From assembly GCA_019914945.1 (NCBI GenBank), contig CM034101.1, positions 10,489,188 to 10,553,187 on the forward strand: a stretch of DNA of 64,000 bases, given 5' to 3'. The position numbers and the translations under genes are program-made. The notes below the pieces were generated by a model that saw only the letters and a program-made list of their open reading frames with translations, had not been told where the DNA came from and did no database searches. The DNA is from Typha latifolia (Eukaryota > Streptophyta > Magnoliopsida > Poales > Typhaceae). The first letter of the stretch is position 1. Every line of letters starts with the position of its first letter. Shown in pieces: positions 1 through 11,802 of this stretch.

Positions 1-2050
1 CTTTCTGTTTTAGGTAGTTTGATAGCTAATGTAGAACATTTAAGAACTCAAGTACATCACAAAATGGACCTTACAGAAGCAACAATTGGTGTTGTTGAAT
101 GTTGACATGAGGATATTGGGGTTGGCTAATCAGTTTGATTGAATAAGATAAGACAATATTAGATAGAAACTAGAGGTAGCACCCATAGAGGATATGTTTC
201 TTAGAATCTATTAAGATGGTTAAGAGTTATTTCATTCAACTATAAAGTTCCTTGAGAGGGAAGGGTAGACCAAAACTAGCCTGTGGAGGATTAGTAAGGA
301 AAGAAAAGGATCTATATGGCTGAAGAAAAGGATCTGTATGGCTGACCCAAAGTACTTAGGACTAAATGCTTAATTTTTGCTATACTGCATCTGAATTTGC
401 TATATACATCAAGATGCTTTATATGTATATTGAATTTATATGATTTTGAGCATTAGAAGCCCTAGTCAAAAGGGAGACTTACAGTATTATGGGATTCTAA
501 TGGACAATAAAATTGCAGATTCGCAGAGTGGGTAGAAGCACTAACATTTAAATATTCTGAAAATGTATTATAAGATGACCATTGCACCGTTGGCTGAGCC
601 TTTTATCTGAGACAATGGAAGGTATTTAATCCTACTAGTTGTTAGACGCTATCTCTGAGCAACTTTCTGTCAACATATTAGTTTTCTCTTGGTCAAACAT
701 CGTTTTCAAGTTTTGGAACCTTGTACAACTGTATGGTCTCCAATTACTCCATTATTACTTTTTGGATATTACTCTACACAAACCTTGTCATTAAGGATAT
801 TACTACTTTTTGGAAGTTATGCAATGTTATGGGCTCCTTACTCCGTTGGCTTTAATGATACTAGCTTTGGAGCGCATCTTTGAGTCATTGTTGGTGACTA
901 GAGCAGGCCTTGTCACAACTATGGTTGTGGTTGGTGTGGATTGGTTTTGGTAATTTTTTGTTGGTTATTTGTAGGCAAGTTTGGAATTTTATATGCATTT
1001 ATTGTATTCTCATGTTATGCTAGTTTTCATTAGTGGTGGTGTGAGTTATAAATGAGTTGTTGCTAATTGACCAAGTTTTTGTTCATCCACTTGAAAACGA
1101 CATTTGGTGGGTACCATAATTCCAAGAAACTCCCCCTGTTGCATGTTGCCCAAGTTAGCAGAGTTGGTGGATATCTAAATTCATGTAAGATATCATTATG
1201 TGAGCCATCTATGACAATATTAAGGCTTAAACGTGCATGAAAAGTGTGGATAACTAAGTTCATATTGCTTGTAAAGATAATTGAGTTGGACTTTATTACA
1301 AATATAACATGAAATTTGATTTTGGATCTTGTTGAGAATGGTGTTTTCATTGTCAAGTTGGAGTTTTTGAAAATCTTTTGAAACTTGACCTACATGACTT
1401 TATGTACTTGGTATTCTCATGTTGATTATTTTTCAGATCTTATGGAATATTTGTATGATTTGATTGTTCACGTTAGATCTACCTTCAGTATTTTGAAGAA
1501 ATTGTTTCAACATGTGATTACTAGGAGATGATTGATTGAATATCTTCTTAAAGCAATATGTTTCCTTGTTGAATTTATTGCGAGAAAAATTGATTTGGGG
1601 TTTAATCTGAAAATTGTTTATCAAAGTGATTCACTCTGCGCACTTGCGTTTCACAGGTATCTAGTAATTGTTTTTCTTGCAGGGGACTTAATTTTAGAGA
1701 TAAGCATGTTATCATAACTCTAGGATGATTGTAAAGTGGAGAAAATTGTTTAGGTTACTGTTTGTCAAGAAATTTCCAAGGGATGATTGTTAGTGCAATT
1801 TTATATAATGAGAAATTCTCGGATAAAATTACCTATATTTGAGTTGCGCAATCTAAATACATGTATAGTCAAGAACACTACTTTTAGAAGATCAATTGTG
1901 CAAAGAAATTGAAGATCTTTTACTAAATCTGTCAAAGGGTTAAAATGATGAATAGTGTTGGTGAACATTATGATGAACAGCGCAATGAACAATACAACAA
2001 TGCTGATTGGCCAGTCTGAGAATAGTGAATTTCAGAATTGGTTTAAAACT
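1..2050. other. No recognisable gene, AT-rich intergenic DNA
   Basis: Only short open frames of 61-97 codons are present on either strand. None has a recognisable domain, a biased composition or a good start context. No LTR ends, terminal inverted repeats or tandem repeats stand out. It may be intergenic DNA or decayed transposon; I see nothing that decides. Confidence 0.5.
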
Positions 2051-2051
2051 T

Positions 2052-3152
2052 AATTTTTTTTTTGAGTTAAGGAGCCGGCAAAGCCAGCTGGAGGTTACAT
2101 ACAGCTCTTGTTTTGGCGGCTATCCTGCCGGGGGAGGGGGCTCTCGTTACCCCCACGTGACACCAACAGCAATAGGCCTACCTTGCTTACTTGACCAATG
2201 AGCTGCACCGTTCCTTACACTATACTCATGACACATTTTGACAAGTTGAAAGGCCTCTGCACTCGGTAAAAGTACTCCGAAGCCTCCAGGGCACTAACCT
2301 TTCTCCTCTCAAAATTCGGACAGACAGTCAGCATCCATTTCCACCGCGAGCTTTTCATCCTTCCCCTGAGATGCATGGAGATCGACCCAACAACACCGCC
2401 ATCACCTCATTGAACATCATCGATACCTTAGCAATGGGCTTCGCCCCTGCCACCAGTAGTTCACCCTTTGCATCTCTGATTACAAAGCTAGACCCACCTT
2501 GGTAGTCCTGTTCTGCAAATGCTCCATTTGTATTGAGTTTGATCCTCCCACTCAGAGGCAATGACCATCGGACTCTGGTAGGGTTATAGGTGGAATCGCC
2601 AAGGTGCCTACTAGGCATACTAACCTTGAATTCGTGTGCCAACAGCACTTCTTGGCTTTCAATTGCTCCTTAGCTACACAGGTCTTCATCAAATATCCTC
2701 CAGTTTCTAGCCTTCCAAATCCTCCATATCCCCGACACAATTGATGCTCTGATCAAGGAGTCCTGGCCCCAGTCCCTGTCCCACCCTCTGGTGATCCAGT
2801 TCAGGTCCACTGCCGCAGCAATATCCTCTTTTATATTCAGCAACACGGCGACTTGGGTCCAAACAACCCAAGCAAACCTATAGCCATAGAACAGGTGGTT
2901 GCGGGTCTCTTGGAATAGTCCACATAATCTACAATTTTTCCTAGGCCCAATGTTTATGCTTCACAGGTAAGCTCGCATAGGAACTCTCCCCACACGGCCT
3001 TCCATATAAACATCCTCACCTTAGGTGGAACCTGCAGCCTCCATATTTCGACCCACCCATCCCAACCTTCCTTCACAGGCCTCATAAGGAAGTTGCACAC
3101 TGACCTAGTTCTAGCCTCTACATCTTCCTCCGGGGCCTACGCCCGACAGATT
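2052..3152 (-). mobile_element. 5'-truncated LINE (L1-like) 3' end
   Basis: On the minus strand this reads as a reverse-transcriptase zinc-binding region, an RNase H region, a 3' UTR ending in a GGCTTTGCCGGCTCC-like block, and then a run of A (T-run at about 2051-2060 on the plus strand). That order is the usual 3' end of plant L1-type LINEs. The 5' side stops where a family B LTR begins at 3153, so the element is truncated by 5' loss or by that junction. No target-site duplication was identified. Confidence 0.75.
2340..3080 (-). pseudogene. LINE ORF2 C-terminal remnant: zf-RVT and RNase H domains
   Basis: The frame near 3000-3080 reads VPPKVRMFIWKAVWG, then a CRLCG block and a weaker ETRNHLFYGY stretch. 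This is the zinc-binding region that follows reverse transcriptase in plant non-LTR elements. Around 2400-2560 the RNase H signature appears (GRIKLNTNGAF, a GG pair, FVIRDAKGELL). The usual NxDGA aspartate reads as Asn (LNTNGA), so the RNase H is probably inactive. The reading is broken by stops and frameshifts near 2660-2700 and 2950. The reverse transcriptase itself is absent. This type of RNase H is also found in stand-alone plant RNase H-like genes, but the zf-RVT neighbour favours a LINE. Confidence 0.75.
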
Positions 3153-3724
3153 TGTTATGATCCAATTACATGGGTTAAGTCAGTCAAGTTGGTTGAGTTA
3201 AAATTGAGTAAAATTTAGTTAAGTAGATTTATCTTATTATTTTAAATTTTAAATAAATCGGATAATTTCCATGTGGAACCAATCTACTAGTATATTTACT
3301 CTTATAAATAGGAGTGGTCATGTGTTGAAAGTAATTATTGAATGAATATAAGTTTAACGAAATATTTCTTTTTATATATATATATTTTAATATAGACGCT
3401 TGATTGTTTTTATCTTTGTAGGAGTAGATTGTAGCCGTAGAACCTCTCGAGCTTCCAAACTCTAGCCACCATCTTCTTTCTTGAGCCACCCTACTCTACG
3501 GATATCTACCACCACCCTTGGCTGTCTGCTACCTTTTGACGATCACAGCAACATTGGATAATTACTATTTTGCTTCATTTCGATCTTGCTCCACTATTTT
3601 ATTTATATCTTTTCATCTTGACGTCAGATTCATGTAAAATCAGAGAGATTAAAACCCTAACTCATCGAAGCTACCACCACATAAATTTTTATAATTTTTT
3701 TAAGTCCAGATCTGGTCTATAACA
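3153..3724 (+). repeat. LTR of gypsy-like family B (+)
   Basis: The segment starts TGTTATGATCC and ends CTATAACA, giving TG...CA ends. A TATA-like CTTATAAATAGG lies about 150 bp in, and a degenerate primer site (ATTAGAGCC) follows directly. A related sequence in opposite orientation occurs at 12349-12786, and a further piece at 61714-62084. The latter is preceded, on its own strand, by an internal end resembling that of the chromoviruses here. This supports an LTR, probably the 5' one. Confidence 0.6.
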
Positions 3725-4213
3725 TCAATATTAGAGCCGAAGTTTCTCGGCCGTTAGTGAACATGTGATCCAAGACAAATCCAAGAGGGATCACCGTCAT
3801 AGAGGACCAAGAACTCATCTCCATACTAATTGGATCTTCCCTTGCACCAATCTCCCTCGGGCGATCCATGGGCGAAGACATTATTCAAAGAACTTTCGCC
3901 TGATTTGAAAGAGAGCTTAAAAGAGATGCAAACTTCCTTTTAGGCCTTCCAGTTGTTCCACCAGTCATCCTTGGGCAAGGTTGTGGGCCGCCGGTAGATG
4001 ACCTCTAGGTGGTCTTTGTGGCGGCGATCAACAATGGAAGCCCATTATCAAGCTCGGGTTCAGGTTGAAGCAACGACAATCGTGGCACTTCGTCAATGAA
4101 TCCCCTGGTTCCCGGTGGCTGCAGTTGGTGACCAAAGCCCCACTGCCACAGAGCTGATGTGGTGGTGAGGGCCACGGAAGCCACCCTGACTTGGCCTCGC
4201 TCTAGTAATAATG
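3725..4213 (+). mobile_element. Internal 5' region of family B element
   Basis: It follows the family B LTR and opens with a degenerate Met-tRNA primer site. The stretch around 3760-3830 resembles the reverse complement of about 12020-12090, so it is shared with the second family B copy. No retroviral domain was recognised. Its right end is cut by the insertion of chromovirus G1 at 4214. Confidence 0.45.
4209..4213. repeat. Target-site duplication of G1, left copy (TAATG)
   Basis: TAATG directly abuts the LTR end and is repeated at 11798-11802 beyond the other LTR. Confidence 0.9.
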
Positions 4214-5056
4214 TGATAGGTTCTTGAACTAAGGATAGGCTACACAACGATTCTTTCAAGATCTGGATGTATTACAAGAATCAGTCCGCGTAACTATGGA
4301 AAAATATTCGTAAGATATTCTCTAGTAGTCAGAAAATTTACAAAACTAATTGGGTTAAATCTATAACTTTTCGATCTACAAATTTTATATTTATGCCCTT
4401 TACATATTCGAACTATAGCAGGGACGAAAACACGGAATAACGTGGGTGATGGTGGTGGTGACGGGTGGAGTGGATGTTAGGGCTATGGGTGGTTATGGAG
4501 ATAAAGGTGGATGGTGGATGTGATTATGGGAAGTAGACGAAGGAAATGAAATTGTCGAGATCCCAAAGAAGATGGGTGGCTCGACAGTCGAGAGGGATTA
4601 GAAGTTAGGAAAAACCTTGCCAACTGTAGAGGTGGAAGGATAGTGAAGAGAGAGGAGGGAGATTAGGGTAGATAGATGATAGAGAGGCAAGAAATTAATA
4701 TTTCAATAGCATAATAAATTTGACTACCATCCACATATATATAGAGGTTAGCCAACAAGTCCTAAAACAATAAGTAACCATAATTCTAGAGGATTCCCGC
4801 TGATCGCATTCGAATGCACAAAAGATGTTCTTTGTATGTGCGAACGTGATGCAGGCGTTCGAACGCGAGCGTTTGAACTCGCCCGACCGCGTTCGAACGC
4901 ACAATATGGGTTCTTTGTATTTGCGAACCTGATGCAAGCATTTGCAAGGGCGTTCGAATGCGACCCCATCTGCGTTCGAACGCGACTTACAAGAATTTTA
5001 TTTTAATAAAAATAAACAACTTATGCAGTAAGAAAAGATCCTAACTAAATGTATTA
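4214..5056 (-). repeat. G1 3' LTR
   Basis: About 843 bp. On the minus strand it starts TAATAC (the 5' LTR has TGATAC) and ends CCTATCA. It aligns with 10909-11797 along its length. It holds an array of TTCGAA palindromes at about 4798-4985 and a TATA box (CTCTATATATATG, about 4733-4747) on the promoter-proximal side. Confidence 0.9.
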
Positions 5057-5079
5057 ACCCACCATGCTTCCCCCACCTT
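5057..5079 (-). other. G1 polypurine tract
   Basis: A purine-rich stretch (GGTGGGGGAAGCATGGTGGG on the minus strand) directly upstream of the 3' LTR. The same tract precedes the 3' LTRs of G2 and G3. Confidence 0.8.
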
Positions 5080-5084
5080 GCCCT

Positions 5085-5454
5085 CAAGGTGAAATGTTAG
5101 GGAAACGCTCCAAAATGTTAGTCTCTAACTCCCATGTCGCCTCATCGGATGGCTTGCCAAGCCACTCAACTATAATCTCCATCTTCAATCTAGTACCATG
5201 TCGTCGTCGACATCTAGCAAGTCTCTAACTCGCTCTACGATCTCTGTCCCCTCCAATGGCTCTGGTAGAGCTGATCCAATAACCTCATGATCTTCAATCC
5301 GCTCTCTCAGCAATAAAACATGGAAGACATGATGCACTCTCAACCCCTCCGGCAGCTCCAAATGGTATGCAACCTGACCAATACGCTCCAACACCCAAAA
5401 TAGACCAAAGTAGCAATGAACTAACTTTTGGTTACGCATCGGATGCAAGGTCAC
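5085..5454 (-). pseudogene. G1 integrase C-terminus with chromodomain remnant
   Basis: 5454-5185 reads VFHVLLLRERI and the EPLEGTEIVERVRDLL linker. After a frameshift, about 5195-5085 reads WLGKPSDEATWELE, the core of a group II chromodomain (W-G-P-EATWE). This is what marks the element as a chromovirus. The domain typically guides integration to marked chromatin. Confidence 0.85.
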
Positions 5455-5505
5455 CTGTCGATACGGTTGTACTCACACAAACACCAAACTACCGATGTTG
5501 AACTC

Positions 5506-6444
5506 CTACTCCCTATGGCTGCGATCATAAACTTGCTTCATGCGGTTTTGAGCAAGTTTAAGATGAGCACGCAACCTCCTCAATGTGGCGTCTCTATCCA
5601 TCAACAGTAAGTCCACCTCCGTCCGATCTACTGATGTCACTAGATCAAATGTGCGTAACGTTGGAGCCGTGCGCCTATACACCACCTCAAATGGAGTCAT
5701 ACCAATGCTTCTATGGTAGGCGGTGTTATAAGACCCACTCGCCCATGGTAAGAACTCCAACCATCGTCTCGACATCTCTCCAACAAAGCACCTCAAATAC
5801 TGCTCAATACCTCGATTGACCACCTCGGTTTGGCCATCCGTCTGTGGATGGTAGGCCTAACTGAAGTTCAATCGAGTCCCCTACAATCTAAAAAACTCCA
5901 TCCAAAAGTCGCTCATAAATATACGATCATGATCTGAGATAATCGTGCGTGGCATGCCATGTAACCAAGCAACATCTCTAATAAAAATTTCAGCCACCGA
6001 CTTGGCTGAAAACGGATGTAACAATGCTTAAAAGTGCGCATATTTGATTAATCTGTCAACCACCACAAAGATAACGGAATAACTACGCACCAATAGAAGA
6101 CCCTTTATGAAATTCATAGAAATATCTTCCCAAACACGATCCGGTATAGGTAAAGGCTGTAGTAATCTGGCCGATTTCAATATGGTTGCCTTAGCCCTTT
6201 GACAGACTTCGTAAGCACGGATAAAACTCCTCACATTCCGTCTCAATCCTGGCCACGTGCAACTCTGAGAAATCCTCCTATAAGTCCTCAAGACACTCTC
6301 ATGACCAGCCTCTAGAGTTTGGTAGAAGTGCTCCAACAATTTTTGCTGCAATCCTTTATTTGCAGGCACCCGAATGCATCTGCGGTCCAACGACAAACTG
6401 CCTCGATTCTCCAACTTTGGATGGCGCTCTGGATCATCCAACAC
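5506..6444 (-). pseudogene. G1 integrase remnant
   Basis: 6444-6028 holds the zinc-binding HHCC region, with the first Cys of the usual CEVCQRAK changed to Tyr (YEVCQRAKA). The first catalytic position reads SMNFIKGL, where the family has SMDF, so the Asp is changed to Asn. 5823-5506 carries the C-terminal core (FLPWASGSYNTAYHRSIGMT and VVYRRTAP). Stops interrupt the region between them. The domain would join element DNA to the chromosome; this copy cannot. Confidence 0.88.
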
Positions 6445-6718
6445 CTCTTACAACAATCTCAAAATATTTGGGTCAGATGTACATGCATACCTCAGCTCGT
6501 CAAGGAAGGGGAAGGTAGGAGAAGAATAGGATGCAAGCTCGGCGGTATTGGGTTGACGCGATAGTGCATCTGCCGCTCTATTTTTCGTTCCCTTCTTGTA
6601 TTGTATTTCATAATCATACCCCAATAATTTTGTGAGCCATTTATGCTGTCCCAGAGTGTGTATACGTTGTCCTATAAAGTATGGAAGACTCTTTTGATCG
6701 ATTCAGATAGTGAATCAT

Positions 6719-7054
6719 CTATCGATCAAATAAAGCCTCCACTTTGTCACTGCATGCATAATTGCCAACATCTCTCTCATAATTCGATAATTGCTGAGAT
6801 TTTTGTGACAAAGCCTTACTAAGAAATGCTATGGGACGTCCTCCTTGCATTAGTACAGTTCCTATGCCAACACCCGATATATCACATTCCACAATGAACT
6901 CTTTGGTGAAGTCCGATAGTGCTTGGACGGGCACCGTCATTATTGCTATTTTTAGTTTTTTAAAGGCTAAAGTGGCTTTATCCATCCATCTAAAAGAGTC
7001 CTTCTTCAACAAAGAAATGAGAGGAGCAGCGATCTTGCCATATCCGGTAATGAA
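6719..7054 (-). pseudogene. G1 RNase H remnant
   Basis: 7012-6719 reads FIVECDISGVGIGTVLMQ, then PIAFLSKALSQKSQQL and YERD. This is the start of the Ty3-type RNase H with the first catalytic Asp present. The C-terminal half continues in broken frames towards 6560. Confidence 0.8.
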
Positions 7055-8213
7055 TCAGCGATAATATCCGGTCAGCCCCAAAAATCCTCTCAATCCAATG
7101 GTAGTAGTAGGAATAGGCCAAGCGGTCATACATGTAACCTTTTGAGGATCTGCTGCTATACCATTTGCTGAAATGATATGGCCTAAATACTCCACTTGTG
7201 GTACTCCCCATAGGTACTTGGACTTCTTGATCTTCAATTGGTTTTGCTTCAACAAATTCAGCATATCCTCCAAATACCGCCAATGCTCCAATTCAATTCT
7301 GCTATACACCAAAATATCGTCAAAAAATACCAAGACATACCTTCGCAAGAGAAGCCGAAATATATCATTCATGAGGCCTTGAAAGGTAGCTAGAGCATTG
7401 GTGAGACCAAAAGGTTTCACCCGGTACCCGGAACCCGTAATGCCCGTCCGGAGTTCGAAATGCAATTTGTGCACATCGTCTTTTGTGGATCTGCTGAAAT
7501 GATGTGGCCTAAATACTCCACCTTCGGTACTCCCCATAGGCACTTGGACTTCTTGATCTTCAATTGGTTTTGTTCTAACAAATTTAGCACATTCTCCAAA
7601 TGTCGCCAATGCTCCAATTCAGTCCTGCTATACACCAAAATATTGTCAAAAAATACCAAGACATACCTTTGTAAGAGAGGCCAAAATATATCATTTATGA
7701 GGCCTTGAAAGGTAGCTGGAGCATTGGTGAGACCAAAAGGCATCACTCAGAACTCATAATGCCCGTCCGGAGTTCGAAATGCAGTTTTGTGGACATCCGC
7801 CGGGTGAACTCTAATTTGATGATACTCGGCCCTTAAGTCAAGCTTACTAAATATAGTTGTCCCTGCAAACTCATCCAGCTACTCCTCGATAATCAGAATA
7901 GGATACCGGTCCTTGACGGTAATAGCGTTTAGTGCTCGATAGTAGACACAAAAATATCATGTCCCATCTTTTTTCGCACCAAAAGCACGGGGGATAAGTA
8001 TGAGCTATGGCTTGGTTGTATAAGACCTTGCTCCAACATCTCGGTTACTATCTTTGAGATAACTTCTTTTTGCACATGTCGATACCGATATGGCCTCACA
8101 TTCGCTGGTGCAGCCCTGGGTACAATCTCTATGTGATGGTCCGCCGCTTTCCTCAGTGGCAACTCCTGCGGCTCCTCAAATAGTCTAGAAAAGTTATCTA
8201 ATAAATTAGACAA
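7055..8213 (-). pseudogene. G1 reverse transcriptase remnant with a second (about 320 bp) duplication
   Basis: The N-terminal part is at 8213-7929 (EMLEQGLIQPSHSSY, LVRKK). A middle part around 7900-7760 has the KLDLRA-YHQI catalytic region. The palm with the FFDD box is duplicated: 7746-7417 reads FFDN, while 7609-7055 reads FFDD. Duplicate boundaries are about 7150-7450 and 7480-7770. RT copies element RNA to DNA. Frameshifts and the duplication make this copy nonfunctional. Confidence 0.88.
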
Positions 8214-9250
8214 TTCAATGGTAATACCTGAACTTGTTTGAGGCTCATCTCCTGCTGGTCCTAACTAAAGAAGATAGGCCAAATCATATGCACAAGGCAA
8301 CCCCACCAAAGGCTGCATTGTAGGAATCGGCAAAGACCAAACACCATCAAGCCGCACATTTTTGTTTCCCTATTTATATTTCATGCACATGCTCCAAAAA
8401 TCAAATGTGCCGGGTCCCAAACTCTGTAACCACTAAGCACCAAGGACAATGTCCGCACCTCGCAATGCCAATAAGTACAAGTCCACAATGATGTCGAGTC
8501 CTTGCACCCATATACCGACTCGGCGACACAAGCTCTCCGCCCTAAGCTTCGTGCCATCTCCAATAGCAACGTCAAACCCCGTAGCTGAACTTGTTTAAGG
8601 CTCGGTAGTCGACACAAAAATGTCATGTCCCATCTTTTTTTCGCACCAAAAGCACGGGGGATGAGTATGAGCTATGACTTGGTTGTATAAGACCTTGCTC
8701 CAACATCTTGGCTACCATCTTTGAGGTAACTTCTTTTTGCACATGTGGATACCGATATGGCCTCACGTTCGCCGGTGCAGCCCCGGGTATAATCTTTATG
8801 TGATGGTCCACACTCTCCTCGATGGCAACTCCTACGGCTCCTCAAATAGTCCAGAAAAGTTATCTAATAAATTAGATAATTTAATAGTAGTAGTTGAACT
8901 CGTTTAAAGCTCATCTCCTGCTGCTCCTAACTGAAGAAGGTAGGCCAAATCATACGCACAAGGCAGCCCCACTAGAGGCTACATCGTAGGAATCGGTGAA
9001 GACCGAACACCATCAAAACGCACATCTTTGTTTCCTTGTTTAAATTTTATCCACATGCTCCGAAAATCAAATGTGACGGGTCCCAAACTCTGTAACCACT
9101 GAGTACTAAGGACAATGTCCGCTTCTCGCAGCGCCAACAGATACAAGTCCGCAATGATATCGTGTCCTTGCACTCGTATACCGACCCGGCAACACAAGCT
9201 CTCCGCCTTAAACTTTGTGCCATCTCCAATAGCAACGTCAAATCCTGTGG
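7930..9250 (-). repeat. Divergent tandem duplication (about 665 bp) of protease/RT N-terminal segment in G1
   Basis: About 7935-8590 and about 8600-9250 align with each other and carry the same succession: protease C-part, linker, then the RT N-part (VRPYRYPHVQKEV). The two copies differ by many substitutions (for example LFEEPQELP in one copy, decayed in the other). Confidence 0.85.
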
Positions 9251-9370
9251 TCGGTTCAGTATCCACACCAATCTCCTCACTAATCTCTAGTCTAGAAAAT
9301 TGTGTGTACTCCCCGAATCGATGAGGATGTGCATACAATGCTTTCTAACGAGTCCGTCTACTCGTAACGT
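8979..9370 (-). pseudogene. G1 aspartic protease remnant
   Basis: The active-site stretch ILIDSGSTHNFLD is intact near 9330, with the DSG catalytic triad residues. It is followed by a second conserved part with VQGHDIIADLYLLAL and the QWLQSLGPVTFDF block typical of plant gypsy proteases. A frameshift near 9300 separates the two parts. The family cleaves the Gag-Pol polyprotein. The downstream part is repeated, with differences, in the 8240-8590 duplicate. Confidence 0.85.
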
Positions 9371-9479
9371 CCTCGGCGCGGAAGTCCCCAAATTTGCATG
9401 CATCGATATTTCAGCTTGGATATCTTCCTCCACGCCCTTCTCAACGACCTCCTTTGGACACTTTCCATCATCAACAACC

Positions 9480-10900
9480 TCATCGTCCTCCTCAAGACCA
9501 TCGATAAGCATCACACCCCCGATCGATTTCGAACACCGATGACCGGGGGTGAAACGCTCATCACATCGAAAACAAAGGCCCTTCACTCTTCGCTCCTCCA
9601 CCTAGGTAGGTGTGAGAGTTCGAACGGGGGGTCTTGTGCCTCCTCTAACATCGAATAAAGGTCTCAGAGGTGGTCGGGGTCTAGTGCTCACAGCTGCTGA
9701 TTTTGAAACCGCAGAATTTCCAACCGGCGTTCTAGGTGCAAACTGCCCATCTCAATTGCCCCAATTGATTTTCGCTGCCATCTTTAGAGCCCTATGCTTT
9801 GTTCCATCCTCACGACCTTCTCAAAGGTGTAATCAAGAGTAGTAGGACATAGTGCACAAATATCCGCTTGTATCTCCTCTTGCAGCCCTGAAATAAATGC
9901 GCTCATCAATGTTTGTTCGGGCCAAGGTGGCTCACAATGACTACTAACTCTCTTAAACTCAGCTTGGTATTCGATACGGTCGGTCCTCTGTACCATCTTG
10001 CTTAATGTGGCAGCAAAATCTTCATATGCCACTGTCTCAAATATGCGTGTAATCCTCCTACAAAATCAACCCATCTGAAACCACCACCACGAAGAACCGA
10101 TGTATACCAATGCAATGCCATTCCTTGGAGGTGAAAGCTTGCCATCTAGACTTTTACATGTTCGGCTGTACCTTGACGTTCAAAATATTATTCAACTTGA
10201 AACACCCAATCCGTTGGATCACTGTCTTAAAAATTTGGAAAATCCAAGTGTGCAGTTCTCCCCTGAATAGCATTGTTGAGTTCACGAAAGATCTTTGGTT
10301 CAGCTCTAAACCTTTGTGCAAGTTGATCCCCTTCTCTAAATCTTCGAGCCCGTCTGTCTCCATCTCCAAAGGGATCAACCTCATTCTCAAAGTGCCAATC
10401 TTCCTCATTGACGAAGCGCACCGGTGCCGCACGTCTCTCGGGTTTCACCATCTCCGGTCTTGGGTTTTGGAACGAAGGTGAGGAATAATGTGTAGGCATA
10501 GGTAAGAGGGTATAATTGACACTCACATGACGCACCTGGACCTATGGGGGTATGAGTTAGATGAGGTCTCACCGCTGATCCTTCTTGAAACTTCGATCGT
10601 TGTCGAGGAGATGACGAATCAAATCAGTTCATGACATATTCCTTAAATCATTGTGATCCTTTTGAATTGAGTCAACTCTATGCATCAATGTATGGAATAT
10701 GCCCCTAAGTTCATCCATATTCGCACTCATGGACGTTGGTTGACTCGGTCTTGTCGTGGTTGCTCCAAAGGAATTTGCCTCATGGTTAGGGTCATCATGG
10801 ATTGAGTCTTCCCTTATCGGTGTGCTCTCCATAGGTCTCCTTGTTGATGTCATCTTCCTTGTTTCAACCATTAATGGAGGTCCGAGGTTTGCCTGCTCTG
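9480..10900 (-). pseudogene. G1 gag remnant with zinc knuckle
   Basis: Pieces in three frames cover an N-terminal region (about 10922-10629) ending in a short predicted helix (MHRVDSIQKDHNDL). Next come a charged linker (10535-10227), the retrotransposon gag domain (10032-9784, YQAEFKRVSSHCEPPWPEQT then LQEEIQADICALCPTT) and a zinc knuckle near 9570 (CFRCDERFTPGHRC). Gag forms the virus-like particle, and the knuckle binds element RNA. The frames are separated by frameshifts and stops, so no full gag can be made. A parallel, differently broken copy lies in G3 (45700-47150). Confidence 0.85.
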
Positions 10901-10906
10901 ACACCA
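10895..10906 (-). other. G1 primer-binding site (initiator Met-tRNA type)
   Basis: Reads TGGTGTCAGAGC on the minus strand, one change from the usual plant TGGTATCAGAGC. It lies 2 bp inside the 5' LTR end. Confidence 0.85.
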
Positions 10907-10908
10907 AT

Positions 10909-11797
10909 TGATAGGTTCTCAAACTAAAGATAGGCTACGCAACGATTCTTTCAAGATCTGAATGTATTATAAGAATCAGTCCGCGTAACTATGGAAAAAT
11001 ATTTTTCAGATATTCTCTAGTAGTCAGAAAACTACAAAACTAATTAGGTTAGATCCGTACTACAATATGGAATAATGTAGGTGATGGTGGTGGTGACGGG
11101 TGAAGTGAATGTTAGGGTTATGGGTGGTTATGGAGATGAAGGTAGATGGTGGATGTAATTATGGGAAGTAGACGAAGGGAACGAAGTGGTCAAGATCCCA
11201 AAAAAGAAGGGTGGCTTGACAGTCAAGAGGGATTAGAAGTTAGGAGAAACCTTGCCAACTATAGAGGTGGAATGATGGTGAAGAGAGAGGAGGAAGATTA
11301 GGGTAGATAAATGATAGAGAGGCAAGAAATTAATATTCCAATAGCATAATAAATTTGGCTACCATCCACATATATATAGAGGTTAGCCAACAAGTCCTAA
11401 AATAATAAGTAACCATAAATCTAGATGATTTTTGCCGATCACATTCGAACGTGCTCGATCGCGTTCGAACGCACAAAAGACGTTCTCTATATGTGCGAAA
11501 GCGATGCAGGCATTCGAACGCGAGCGTTCGAACTTGCCTGACTGTGTTCGAACGCACAATATGAGTTCTCTGTATTTGGAACCTGATGCAGGTGTTCATA
11601 AGGGCATTCAAAGCGTTCGAACTTGCCTGACCGTGTTCGAACGCACAATATGAGTTCTCTATATTTGCAAATCTGATTCATGTGTTCGTAAGGGCGTTCG
11701 AACGCGACCCCAGCATTTGAACGCGACTTATAGGAATTTTATTTTAATGAAAATAAACAAGTAATGTAGTAAGAAAAGATCATAACTAAACGTATCA
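10909..11797 (-). repeat. G1 5' LTR
   Basis: About 889 bp. It starts TGATACG and ends CCTATCA on the minus strand, immediately before the primer site. The TTCGAA array spans about 11443-11725, longer than in the 3' LTR. The TATA box CTCTATATATATG is at about 11367-11382. The array precedes the TATA box in the direction of transcription. Confidence 0.9.
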
Positions 11798-11802
11798 TAA
11801 TG
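11798..11802. repeat. Target-site duplication of G1, right copy (TAATG)
   Basis: Matches 4209-4213 exactly, which fixes the outer end of the 5' LTR at 11797. Confidence 0.9.

Larger units (their letters stand above)
4214..11797 (-). mobile_element. G1: complete, decayed Ty3/gypsy chromovirus with TSD TAATG
   Basis: Two LTRs (10909-11797 as 5' LTR, 4214-5056 as 3' LTR) flank an internal region with gag, protease, RT, RNase H, integrase and chromodomain remnants in chromovirus order. The primer site is at 10895-10906 and the purine tract at 5057-5079. The 5 bp at 4209-4213 and at 11798-11802 are both TAATG, the 5-bp duplication expected of this superfamily, so the ends are exact. The internal region is expanded by two imperfect tandem duplications (about 320 and 665 bp). 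Every domain is interrupted by stops or frameshifts. The zinc knuckle type suggests a Reina-like clade, tentatively. Confidence 0.93.

Noticed and set aside
4695..4969. Frames of 70-90 codons across gypsy LTR arrays (also 11330-11681, 26170-26373, 44914-45114, 61284-61653)
   Set aside because: LTR sequence read through the palindrome array; no domain and no conservation of frame between LTR copies.
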